Shown here in pieces: positions 1 through 5,195 of a stretch of 11,434 nt of DNA. Origin of the DNA: an uncultured Clostridia bacterium (GTDB lineage Bacteria > Bacillota > Clostridia > Christensenellales > UBA1242); assembly GCA_947584775.1 (NCBI GenBank), contig CANPWT010000033.1, positions 1 through 11,434 of the forward strand. Direction: 5' to 3'. The notes below the pieces were generated by a model. The model had not been told where the DNA came from. It made no database searches and was given only the letters and a program-made list of their open reading frames with translations. Every line of letters starts with the position of its first letter. Within the stretch, counting starts at the first letter, position 1. A program made the translations under genes and the position numbers.

Positions 1-514
1 CTAAAAGGTTGGCGGAAAAACTTTCTTCCGCTGTGCTTTGCTCGGTTATAACGCCTGGAATTAGGCGTATAATTGTGTCTGCCACCACCATGGCGGGCAA
101 TTCGCCTCCCGTTAAAATATAGTCCCCAATGGAAAGTTCCTGAATATTAAAATAGTCTATTACACGCTGGTCTATGCCCTCATAATGGCCACAAATTAAA
201 ATAATATGCCTTTTTTTGGCTAGTTTGCCCGCTAATTTTTGGTTAAAAACTTGCCCGCGTGGCGACATGTAAAAAATTGCCGAGCCCATCTTTTTTACAC
301 TCTCTATTGCCTTAAATAGTGGCTCGCACATCATAACCATGCCTGCGCCGCCGCCATATGGCTCATCATCGCATTTATAGTGAGGAGGAAGAGCAAAATC
401 CCTAATATTTATAACATTAATTTTAACTTTGCCCTTATCTTGTGCGCGCTTTATTATACTTTCTTTAAGCGGAGCAAACATTTCTGGAAACAGTGTTAAA
501 ATGTCTATTTTCAT
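1..514 (-). CDS. trmD: tRNA (guanine-N1-)-methyltransferase TrmD, 3' end cut by window edge
   Basis: TrmD uses S-adenosylmethionine to methylate N1 of guanosine 37 next to the anticodon of a subset of tRNAs, which prevents +1 frameshifting; it is cytoplasmic. Seen: 171 codons from an ATG at 514 (MKIDILTLFPEMF), the family's typical N-terminus, then EPYGGGAGMVM (about residues 51-61). The trefoil-knot SAM-binding motifs follow: CGHYEGID (108-115), SIGDYILTGGELPAM (128-142) and RLIPGV (150-155). The family is usually 230-250 residues, so the last third, including the C-terminal tRNA-binding part, lies outside the window. The start is fixed by GAGGGT at 520-525, inside the last rimM codons; only one base separates the rimM stop from this ATG, so translation is probably coupled. 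In many genomes rplS follows trmD, but that cannot be checked here. Confidence 0.97.
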   Translation of the reverse strand, partial: MKIDILTLFPEMFAPLKESIIKRAQDKGKVKINVINIRDFALPPHYKCDDEPYGGGAGMVMMCEPLFKAIESVKKMGSAIFYMSPRGQVFNQKLAGKLAKKRHIILICGHYEGIDQRVIDYFNIQELSIGDYILTGGELPAMVVADTIIRLIPGVITEQSTAEESFSANLL

Positions 515-515
515 A

Positions 516-1013
516 CTACACCCTCATATCTTCAAATGTTTGTTGGTCAATTTTAAACACCTGCGCGTTTTCATCAAAAGTTATAATATCGTCAACAAAC
601 GGCAAAGAATAAACACTAGCACCGCATTTTATATTTAGTATTATGCTTGCGCCATAATCTTCAAAGCCAACAAATGTGCCAATGATTTTATTGTGTTCAT
701 TGACAACGGGCTTGTTTAAACAATCGGACAAATACAATTTGTTATTAAATTGCGGATACATATCTCGGTTGATATACACAAGTTGATTTTTAAACTTTTC
801 CGCCGTGTCGATATCTGGAATTATGTTTAAATTTATGCTAAAAGCATCGTTATTTAATGGTTTTGTTTGTGTTATTGTTGCATTAACTTTATTTTTGCCA
901 ATAAAAACCGACTTAAAAATGGAAAAATCCACCCCGTCTAGATAACTTACAACTTTAACCGCACCTTTTACCCCGTGCGGACGAACAATTTTGCCTATCT
1001 CTAAAAAATTCAT
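516..1013 (-). CDS. rimM: Ribosome maturation factor RimM (16S rRNA processing)
   Basis: RimM binds ribosomal protein S19 in the 30S head and helps late assembly and 16S rRNA maturation; it is cytoplasmic. Seen: 165 residues, normal for the family. An N-terminal barrel starts MNFLEIGKIVRPHGVKGAVKV, with the typical G-K-I-x-x-x-H-G-x-x-G pattern. A C-terminal PRC-barrel follows (about residues 95-160), with KPVVNEHNKIIGTF and the family's LPFVDDII near the end. The reading frame is open further upstream to 1079, but I place the start at 1013. There the family N-terminus begins and GGAGAGGGG lies just upstream; the longer version would overlap the khpA end and run through the hairpin at 1028-1052. 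It sits 43 bases after khpA and one base before trmD, the usual operon order. Lower expression than rpsP is plausible because of the upstream hairpin. Confidence 0.95.
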   Translation of the reverse strand: MNFLEIGKIVRPHGVKGAVKVVSYLDGVDFSIFKSVFIGKNKVNATITQTKPLNNDAFSINLNIIPDIDTAEKFKNQLVYINRDMYPQFNNKLYLSDCLNKPVVNEHNKIIGTFVGFEDYGASIILNIKCGASVYSLPFVDDIITFDENAQVFKIDQQTFEDMRV

Positions 1014-1027
1014 ACCCCTCTCCATGT

Positions 1028-1052
1028 AAAAAATGCGGATTAAAAACCCGCA
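1028..1052 (-). terminator. Terminator-like hairpin between khpA and rimM (possible attenuator)
   Basis: Read on the minus strand: a 7-bp stem TGCGGGT / ATCCGCA (one G-U pair), a 5-base loop TTTTA, then six T. This is the shape of a rho-independent terminator, starting 4 bases after the khpA stop and ending 14 bases before the rimM start. Because rimM and trmD follow with no visible promoter of their own, partial termination is more likely than a full stop. In E. coli, RimM and TrmD are made at far lower levels than S16 from the same operon, so a leaky terminator here would serve the same purpose by another route. That function is inference. On the plus strand the hairpin is followed by ATTTTT, so it could also act weakly in that direction. 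Confidence 0.65.
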
Positions 1053-1056
1053 ATTT

Positions 1057-1281
1057 TTAACTGTTAAATTTAATGGCAATTCTTTCCTTGCCGGCGGTAG
1101 ATTTAACCACAGTGCGGATTGCGTTGGCTATTGCCCCGCCTTTACCAATTACACTGCCAAGATCTTTACTATCTACACGCACTTTATAAACCTTGGTTTT
1201 GCCTTGAACTGTTGCCTCTATTTGCACTGCATCAGGATTAGAAACAAGGTTTTTAACGATATACTCTAACACCTCTTGCAT
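1057..1281 (-). CDS. khpA: KH-domain RNA-binding protein KhpA (YlqC family)
   Basis: KhpA is a small single-KH-domain RNA-binding protein of Gram-positive bacteria. In streptococci and others it pairs with KhpB (Jag/EloR) and affects cell elongation and division and RNA metabolism. Seen: 74 residues, full length for the family. The N-terminus MQEVLEYIVKNLVSNPDAV is typical, and the KH signature VIGKGG (GxxG loop GKGG, about residues 44-49) is followed by a helix, AIANAIRTVV. The start is supported by AGGAGT at 1287-1292, which overlaps the rpsP stop codon; the gap to rpsP is 9 bases, so the two are co-transcribed and probably coupled. The position between rpsP and rimM is the conserved one in Bacillota. 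The ylqD gene found next to it in Bacillus is absent. Confidence 0.95.
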   Translation of the reverse strand: MQEVLEYIVKNLVSNPDAVQIEATVQGKTKVYKVRVDSKDLGSVIGKGGAIANAIRTVVKSTAGKERIAIKFNS

Positions 1282-1290
1282 AAACTACTC

Positions 1291-1584
1291 CTATGCTTTT
1301 TTCTTTTTATTATTTGTTTTTGGCACACTGTTGCCTTTAACTTCTAACACGCCAACTTTTTGTAAAAGTGTTTTAGCGGTTTCAGTTGGTTGAGCGCCAT
1401 TTTTTAGCCACTTTTGTGCTAGTTCTGTGTTGATTTTAACTTCTGCAGGGTTGGTTAGCGGATTGTATGTGCCAATTTGTTCAATATATTTGCCATCACG
1501 AGCAACGCGCGCATCTGCAACTACAACACGATAAAATGGGCTTTTTTTGTCCCCCAAGCGGGTTAACCTAATTTTTACTGCCAT
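1291..1584 (-). CDS. rpsP: 30S ribosomal protein S16
   Basis: S16 binds 16S rRNA in the body of the small subunit and is needed for its assembly. Seen: 97 residues starting [19 protein letters not shown], followed by [19 protein letters not shown] and TYNPL, the invariant core of the family (residues 1-43). Then comes a lysine-rich tail (NNKKKKA) that probably contacts rRNA. The length is within the usual 80-100. AGGAG at 1590-1594 sets the start. It is the first gene of the rpsP-khpA-rimM-trmD operon, with a promoter at 1636-1664. In Bacillus-type genomes the upstream neighbour would be ffh; here three opposite-strand genes intervene. Confidence 0.98.
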   Translation of the reverse strand: MAVKIRLTRLGDKKSPFYRVVVADARVARDGKYIEQIGTYNPLTNPAEVKINTELAQKWLKNGAQPTETAKTLLQKVGVLEVKGNSVPKTNNKKKKA

Positions 1585-1597
1585 AATTACTCCTTTT

Positions 1598-1639
1598 ATA
1601 TGTAACTTTACGTCTGTAAAGCCTTATTACTTTACATAT
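1598..1639. promoter_or_regulatory. Nested inverted repeats in the rpsP promoter/leader
   Basis: Two nested dyads: an outer perfect 8-bp repeat ATATGTAA (1598-1605) / TTACATAT (1632-1639), and an inner perfect 6-bp repeat CTTTAC (1606-1611) / GTAAAG (1616-1621) with a 4-base loop. The hexamer CTTTAC/GTAAAG also occurs at 1630-1635 and 1660-1665, the latter overlapping the -35 box. The outer arm overlaps the predicted -10 box and so would not be transcribed, which suggests a DNA-level operator. The inner hairpin would lie in the roughly 45-base leader RNA just upstream of the ribosome binding site. The pattern is seen directly; a regulatory role is inference. Confidence 0.4.
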
Positions 1640-1664
1640 TAGCATACAATTTTAAATTTGTAAA
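1636..1664 (-). promoter_or_regulatory. Sigma-A-like promoter for the rpsP operon
   Basis: On the minus strand: -35 TTTACA (1659-1664), a 17-base spacer, then -10 TAATAT (1636-1641) preceded by TGC, which fits an extended -10. Predicted transcription start is near 1629, giving a leader of about 45 bases to the rpsP ATG. The A/T-tract region 1666-1711 lies just upstream and could act as an UP element. Its existence fits the fact that rpsP can no longer rely on read-through from ffh, given the intervening convergent cassette. Confidence 0.7.
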
Positions 1665-1669
1665 GTGTT

Positions 1670-1711
1670 TTTTTAAAATTTTTAAAATATTTATTTGTTA
1701 ATTTTTAAAAT
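1670..1711. repeat. Three copies of TTTTTAAAAT between divergent promoters
   Basis: The decamer TTTTTAAAAT occurs at 1670-1679, 1679-1688 and 1702-1711 in an almost pure A/T stretch between the -35 boxes of the rpsP promoter (minus strand) and the cassette promoter (plus strand). Such tracts are known to bend DNA and to act as UP elements. The motif is nearly self-complementary, so orientation is ambiguous. It may be no more than low-complexity AT-rich DNA. Confidence 0.4.
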
Positions 1712-1717
1712 TGACTA

Positions 1718-1745
1718 TTGACAAAGTTAAATTATATGATACAAT
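1718..1745 (+). promoter_or_regulatory. Sigma-A-like promoter for the three-gene cassette
   Basis: Consensus -35 TTGACA (1718-1723), a 16-base spacer and -10 TACAAT (1740-1745). An overlapping alternative is TTGACT (1711-1716), 18 bases, TATGAT (1735-1740). The predicted start is near 1751-1753 (or about 1747 for the alternative). That leaves only about 2-8 bases before the ATG at 1755, too few for a ribosome binding site, and none is visible. Confidence 0.7.
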
Positions 1746-1754
1746 AAAACAAAC

Positions 1755-2318
1755 ATGAAAAATGATAATTTTAACAAAGATGATATAGAAGATTTAATTT
1801 CCCGACTATTAGAAAAGAGGGAAAAAGTTTTTATTGAATATAGCGACCACCCTATTAATCAGTTTTTTTCTAACAAAAAGTTGTTTGAAGATTGTAAAAA
1901 TGAGATGAAAAAATTATCGCATGAAGAGTTTGTATATTTTATGGATATGACTAGCATGTTGGAAATTGTTTTAATTAGCAGAGTGCTTAACACTTTAAAC
2001 AATTACATAGGTAACCATAATATTGCTTTGTCAGATTTAACTTTTTTCCATGATATTTGCTCTGTTATTGATGAAATTGTACAAATGATTACTAGCAAAA
2101 CTAATGTTCCGGCAGACAAATTAATTATTTTATCTTATCTATTTGCAAATAAACGTATTGAAATGTATACTGACAATATAGGCTATGATAATGTTAACAA
2201 CACCTTTTCTGCTATGCTGTATAAAAGAAAACTTTTGTCCGTGCCTCTAATTAAACGTGTTAATAAACTTTATAATAAAGATTATAAATCTGCAATAAAA
2301 AATCAATGGAGTAACTAA
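1755..2318 (+). CDS. Hypothetical protein, first gene of inserted cassette (187 aa)
   Basis: I do not recognise this protein. It has 187 residues, is predicted soluble and mainly helical, and has no signal peptide, membrane segment or obvious enzymatic motif. The first 70 residues are rich in acidic and lysine residues (NKDDIEDLISRLLEKREK). A more hydrophobic helical middle follows (about 57-135, including EIVLISRVL and DKLIILSYLF). The C-terminal 35 residues are basic (YKRKLL, IKRVNKLYNKDYKSAIKNQ) and could bind nucleic acid or a partner. The start at 1755 has no ribosome binding site, and the promoter -10 ends 9 bases before it, which points to a leaderless mRNA. The next in-frame ATG is about 50 codons on, so a later start is unlikely. 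Its stop overlaps the next gene's ATG by one base. It is AT-rich and on the opposite strand to the flanking core genes. Confidence 0.8.
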   Translation: MKNDNFNKDDIEDLISRLLEKREKVFIEYSDHPINQFFSNKKLFEDCKNEMKKLSHEEFVYFMDMTSMLEIVLISRVLNTLNNYIGNHNIALSDLTFFHDICSVIDEIVQMITSKTNVPADKLIILSYLFANKRIEMYTDNIGYDNVNNTFSAMLYKRKLLSVPLIKRVNKLYNKDYKSAIKNQWSN

Positions 2319-2824
2319 TGAAACTTATTAATAAATTATCTACAATTAAAAATAACATAAAAAACAATGTGCAAAATGCTAAAATTAAACATTTGCAAAA
2401 CAAACTTAACGGGATTTTATTAACAGAAGAGGAACTTGTTAAAAATTGTTATTATATTTTTGACGTTGTTGAATTTAATATTTGGTGGAAAATTGCTCGC
2501 GCTAAATGCAAATTGGAAGAAGTTGTTCCGGTGCATGAAAAATATTTAAACACCTATGTAAAACTTGTAAAAACTTGCCAAAAATATCATATTGAACCAA
2601 ATTGGGATTCCAATTATCTAAATGATAGAAATATTTTAATTCATAATAGAATTGTTGCAAAATTAAATTCAATTCACAATACAGTTGCTTCACGCGTGGG
2701 GTCTTTAAAAGGCAAATACAACACAATTGCAAACGATATTTTACATATTTTAGATGCGGATTTATTAAGCATTAACGAATACAACCCTAGTTATGAGGGA
2801 ACTGAGCATTTAAATGAAGAATAA
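2318..2824 (+). CDS. Hypothetical protein, second gene of inserted cassette (168 aa)
   Basis: Not recognised. It has 168 residues and is predicted soluble and mostly helical. Residues 1-30 (starting MKLINKLSTIKNNIKNN) carry seven lysines and no acidic residue, suggesting an amphipathic basic helix that could touch membrane lipid or nucleic acid. A segment rich in aromatic residues follows (CYYIFDVVEFNIWWKIARAKC, about 44-64), then long helices (70-95 and 105-150) and an acidic tail. Cysteines are at 44, 64 and 87, with no metal-binding spacing. GGAG at 2308-2311 lies 6 bases before the ATG, and the TAATG overlap with the upstream stop implies translational coupling. AT content is extreme (11 G/C in the 60 bases 2341-2400, counted by hand). 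Confidence 0.8.
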   Translation: MKLINKLSTIKNNIKNNVQNAKIKHLQNKLNGILLTEEELVKNCYYIFDVVEFNIWWKIARAKCKLEEVVPVHEKYLNTYVKLVKTCQKYHIEPNWDSNYLNDRNILIHNRIVAKLNSIHNTVASRVGSLKGKYNTIANDILHILDADLLSINEYNPSYEGTEHLNEE

Positions 2825-2854
2825 ATTTAAGTTTAAAAACACTAAGGAGTAAAT

Positions 2855-3307
2855 ATGAATTTAATTAAACAATTAATTTTTGCAAAAAAATATTGGCAGT
2901 TAGACACATTTGGCATTCAATTAGTAGAACATAAAAATAAAATAGAAAATGAATTATCTATGTTTGGTCATAATGTTAATGGTAATATTGTTTTGCCAAT
3001 ATCAAACGCAGAAATTAATAATTATAAATTGATTGTTTACCCAAGGCTTAAAAGATATTTTGACGAATATCACGCTGCCATTTTAAATTATAAATACAAT
3101 AAAAAAACACAAAAAATAATTAGCCAATACAAACACGAACTTTCTAAACCTAATTTAAGCGAAGATGATAGGTTTGAAATGATGAACGATTTGGACGCAG
3201 TTGAACAAACTTTTCAAAACAACAAAAAAGCGTATAAAGATTTATTTATAACTTTTAACCAATTAAATAATCATTGCGGCATCTATTTTGAAGAACAAAA
3301 AATGTAA
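2855..3307 (+). CDS. Hypothetical protein, third gene of inserted cassette (150 aa)
   Basis: Not recognised. It has 150 residues with no signal peptide or membrane segment. It starts MNLIKQLIFAKKYW, resembling the opening of the preceding protein (MKLINKL...IK). The C-terminal two thirds look like two or three long charged helices (about 53-95 and 102-137), compatible with a helical bundle or short coiled coil. A good AAGGAG at 2844-2849 is spaced 5 bases from the ATG. It follows the second gene after a 30-base gap and ends directly at a rho-independent terminator, whose first stem bases overlap the stop codon, so it is the last gene of the transcript. Asn, Lys, Ile and Tyr are abundant, as expected from AT-rich DNA. 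Confidence 0.8.
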   Translation: MNLIKQLIFAKKYWQLDTFGIQLVEHKNKIENELSMFGHNVNGNIVLPISNAEINNYKLIVYPRLKRYFDEYHAAILNYKYNKKTQKIISQYKHELSKPNLSEDDRFEMMNDLDAVEQTFQNNKKAYKDLFITFNQLNNHCGIYFEEQKM

Positions 3308-3330
3308 AAAGCACACTTGGTGCTTTTTTT
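3306..3330 (+). terminator. Rho-independent terminator after the cassette, probably bidirectional
   Basis: The 9-bp stem AAAAAGCAC (3306-3314) / GTGCTTTTT (3320-3328) with a 5-base loop is followed on the plus strand by more T (to 3330). On the minus strand the same hairpin is followed by TTTTT formed by its own A-rich arm, so it can also stop transcription arriving from ffh. It lies between convergent transcription units and is the only good terminator between the ffh stop and the cassette. Confidence 0.85.
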
Positions 3331-3375
3331 GTATTGTATTTAGTTTTTGTTTTTTAGTTGCCTAACGCATTTTAG

Positions 3376-3574
3376 CGCTTGCGCTTGTAAATGTTAAAAT
3401 CTTGCGATTGGCTTAGTTCCCCATAAGTTTTTTTATCATCGCCATTTTCCCTCCATAGGCCTTTGGGAACACGGCATTTGGGTCGCTTGCGCTTGTAAAT
3501 GTTAAAATCTTGGATTGGCTTAGTTACCCATAAGTTTTTTTATCATCGCCATCTTCCCGCCGTAGGCCTTTGGG
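3376..3574. repeat. Tandem direct repeat of the ffh 3' end
   Basis: Copy 1 is 3376-3467 (92 bases) and copy 2 is 3484-3574 (91 bases, period 107-108). They differ by four substitutions and one indel. Copy 2 contains the real end of ffh (last 17 codons and stop) plus about 36 bases downstream. A weaker match (AACG-CATTT versus AACACGGCATTT) may continue left of each copy to about 3364, which would make the two units abut directly. All four substitutions fall in the coding part and are third-codon-position, synonymous changes. Confidence 0.95.
3413..3466 (-). pseudogene. Displaced duplicate of the ffh C-terminal codons
   Basis: On the minus strand this stretch encodes PKAYGGKMAMIKKLMGN and a TAA, identical in protein to Ffh residues 432-448, with four silent differences (Tyr TAT/TAC, Gly GGA/GGC, Lys AAA/AAG, Gly GGG/GGT). 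Upstream of it the similarity to ffh stops: the preceding codons would read DPNAVF, which does not match Ffh. There is no start codon or ribosome binding site, so it is a gene fragment rather than a gene. It lies between intact ffh and the cassette. Confidence 0.8.
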
Positions 3575-4866
3575 TTTTTTAACATTTTCATCATTTCCTT
3601 GCTTTGGTTAAATTGTTTTAAAAGTGTGTTAACATCCGTTACATTTACGCCTGCCCCTTTGGCAATGCGCTGACGGCGGCTGCCGTTAATAATGTCTGGG
3701 TTAGTGCGCTCTTTGGCGGTCATGGATTGAATTATGGCCTTATTTTTTTCCAACACTTTATCGTCTATGCTATCTTCAATTTGTTTTAATTTGCCGCCAA
3801 TCCCTGGCATCATGGACAAAACGCTTTTCAACCCGCCCATTTTTTTAAGCGAATTAACCTGGCTGATGTAGTCGTTAAGGTCAAAACTATTTTCCCTAAA
3901 CTTGCGTTCCATTTCTTTGGCGGTTTTTTCGTCAACTGCCTCTTGCGCCTTATCTATTAAGGTTAAAACATCGCCCATGCCAAGAATTCTGGACGCCATG
4001 CGGTCTGGGTAAAAAGGCTCTAAATCGGTTAATTTTTCGCCCACGCCTACAAATTTTATTGGTTTGCCAATAACCGAGCGAATAGACAACGCCGCACCGC
4101 CACGCGTGTCGCCATCAATTTTGGTTAGCACCACGCCGGTTACATCTAAGGCATCGTTAAACGCTTTGGAAACACTAACCGCCTCTTGCCCTATCATTGC
4201 GTCTATTACAAGCAAAATTTCGGTTGGGTTAACCGCTTTTTTAATGTCCTTTAACTCGTCCATCAATTTTTGGTCTATTTGAAGGCGGCCGGCCGTATCT
4301 ACAATTACCGTGTCTAGCGAAAATTTGTTGGCATAATCTATTGCTTCTTTAATTGTTTTGGTTGGGTTGTTTGTGCCACGCTCAAAAACATCAATTTGAA
4401 TTGATTTGCCTAAAACTTTAAGTTGTTCGATGGCTGCTGGGCGATAAATATCACACGCAACCAATATTGGTTTTTTGCCTTCTTTTTTTAATTTTAGTGC
4501 AAGTTTACCGCACAGGGTTGTTTTACCGCTACCTTGCAAGCCGCACATCATAATAACTGTTGGCGGTTTTGGGCTGACCAACAATTTTTGGTTATCTCCG
4601 CCCATAAGTTCGGTTAATTGGTCACGCACAATTTTTATAACCTGCTGAGTTGGGGTTAGGCTTTTTAAAATTTCCTCCCCCACGGCAAGTTCACTTACTT
4701 TGGCAATAAAATCTTTTGCTACGGTGTAGTTAACGTCCGCTTCAAGCAGTGCAACACGAATTTCACGCATCGCCTCTTTAATTTCAAGCGCTGTTAGTTT
4801 ACCGCGTTTGGTAAGTTTGCTAAAAATATGGTTTAGCCTTTCGCTTAAATTTGAAAATAGCGCCAT
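3520..4866 (-). CDS. ffh: Signal recognition particle protein Ffh (SRP54 GTPase)
   Basis: Ffh binds 4.5S/6S SRP RNA and the signal sequences of nascent chains, and delivers ribosomes to FtsY at the membrane. Seen: 448 residues, full length. The N domain helical bundle is at 1-90. In the G domain are P-loop GLQGSGKT (109-116), DIYRPAAIEQL (139-149), DTAGR (190-194), TKIDGDTRGG (248-257) and GVGEKLTDLEPF (274-285). The M domain (about 330-448) contains the RNA-binding SRRQRIAKGAG (396-406) and methionine-rich helices (EMMKMLK). The ATG overlaps the ylxM stop by one base (TAATG), with GGAGG at 4874-4878, so it is translationally coupled. Its last 17 codons are duplicated downstream. In related genomes rpsP would follow directly. 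Confidence 0.99.
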   Translation of the reverse strand: MALFSNLSERLNHIFSKLTKRGKLTALEIKEAMREIRVALLEADVNYTVAKDFIAKVSELAVGEEILKSLTPTQQVIKIVRDQLTELMGGDNQKLLVSPKPPTVIMMCGLQGSGKTTLCGKLALKLKKEGKKPILVACDIYRPAAIEQLKVLGKSIQIDVFERGTNNPTKTIKEAIDYANKFSLDTVIVDTAGRLQIDQKLMDELKDIKKAVNPTEILLVIDAMIGQEAVSVSKAFNDALDVTGVVLTKIDGDTRGGAALSIRSVIGKPIKFVGVGEKLTDLEPFYPDRMASRILGMGDVLTLIDKAQEAVDEKTAKEMERKFRENSFDLNDYISQVNSLKKMGGLKSVLSMMPGIGGKLKQIEDSIDDKVLEKNKAIIQSMTAKERTNPDIINGSRRQRIAKGAGVNVTDVNTLLKQFNQSKEMMKMLKNPKAYGGKMAMIKKLMGN

Positions 4867-5186
4867 TAATTATCCTCCAAAATAGACATAAGTTTTAATA
4901 AATCTGGCTGGGAAATTTTTTCCACCTTTAATTTAGTTAATAATTGCTTTATTTTATCATCGCGTGCAATAAATTGCAAGTTATTTTCGTAAGTTTGCAA
5001 ACTTGCTATGGCTGCATCCAAAGAATCTTTAACTGCTTGCCTAGAAATTTTTAGCATTGCGCTAACCTCGCTTAAAGAGAGGTTAAGGTCCACATACATT
5101 TTTATAACTTGCTGTTGTTTTTCCGTTAAAAGCCTACCATAATATTTGGTTAAAACCGCTATTTTTATTCTATTTTCTATATCCAT
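4866..5186 (-). CDS. ylxM: YlxM/p13-like helix-turn-helix protein
   Basis: YlxM family proteins are small helix-turn-helix proteins encoded next to ffh/ftsY in Gram-positive bacteria; they associate with SRP and modulate its GTPases, and in Streptococcus mutans loss affects secretion. Seen: 106 residues. The family-like N-terminus RIKIAVLTKYYGRLLTEKQQ (6-25) is followed by a sigma-region-4-like helix-turn-helix (about 36-58, SLSEVSAMLKISRQAVKDSL). A C-terminal helical tail follows. The Shine-Dalgarno signal is poor: only AATGGTAAG lies before the ATG, and the ftsY stop is 9 bases upstream, so it probably depends on coupling to ftsY translation. Despite the helix-turn-helix it is not expected to be a conventional repressor. 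Confidence 0.93.
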   Translation of the reverse strand: MDIENRIKIAVLTKYYGRLLTEKQQQVIKMYVDLNLSLSEVSAMLKISRQAVKDSLDAAIASLQTYENNLQFIARDDKIKQLLTKLKVEKISQPDLLKLMSILEDN

Positions 5187-5195
5187 AACTTACCA

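Noticed and set aside
1014..1079. Longer rimM start at 1079 or 1025
   Set aside because: The extra N-terminal residues do not match the RimM family, overlap khpA and cross the hairpin at 1028-1052; the ATG at 1013 has a strong ribosome binding site and the family N-terminus.
2502..2732. Minus-strand open frame within the second cassette gene
   Set aside because: No ribosome binding site; the plus-strand frame has a coupled start, good Shine-Dalgarno and continuous operon context.
3370..3390. AGCGCTTGCGCT palindrome after the cassette as a terminator
   Set aside because: Its loop would be only two bases and no T tract follows it on either strand.
3376..3574. Classical attL/attR pair flanking an integrated element
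   Set aside because: The two copies are adjacent, with no element between them, and nothing like the ffh tail is found at the far (rpsP) side of the cassette. No integrase is present, so a simple att pair bounding the cassette does not fit.
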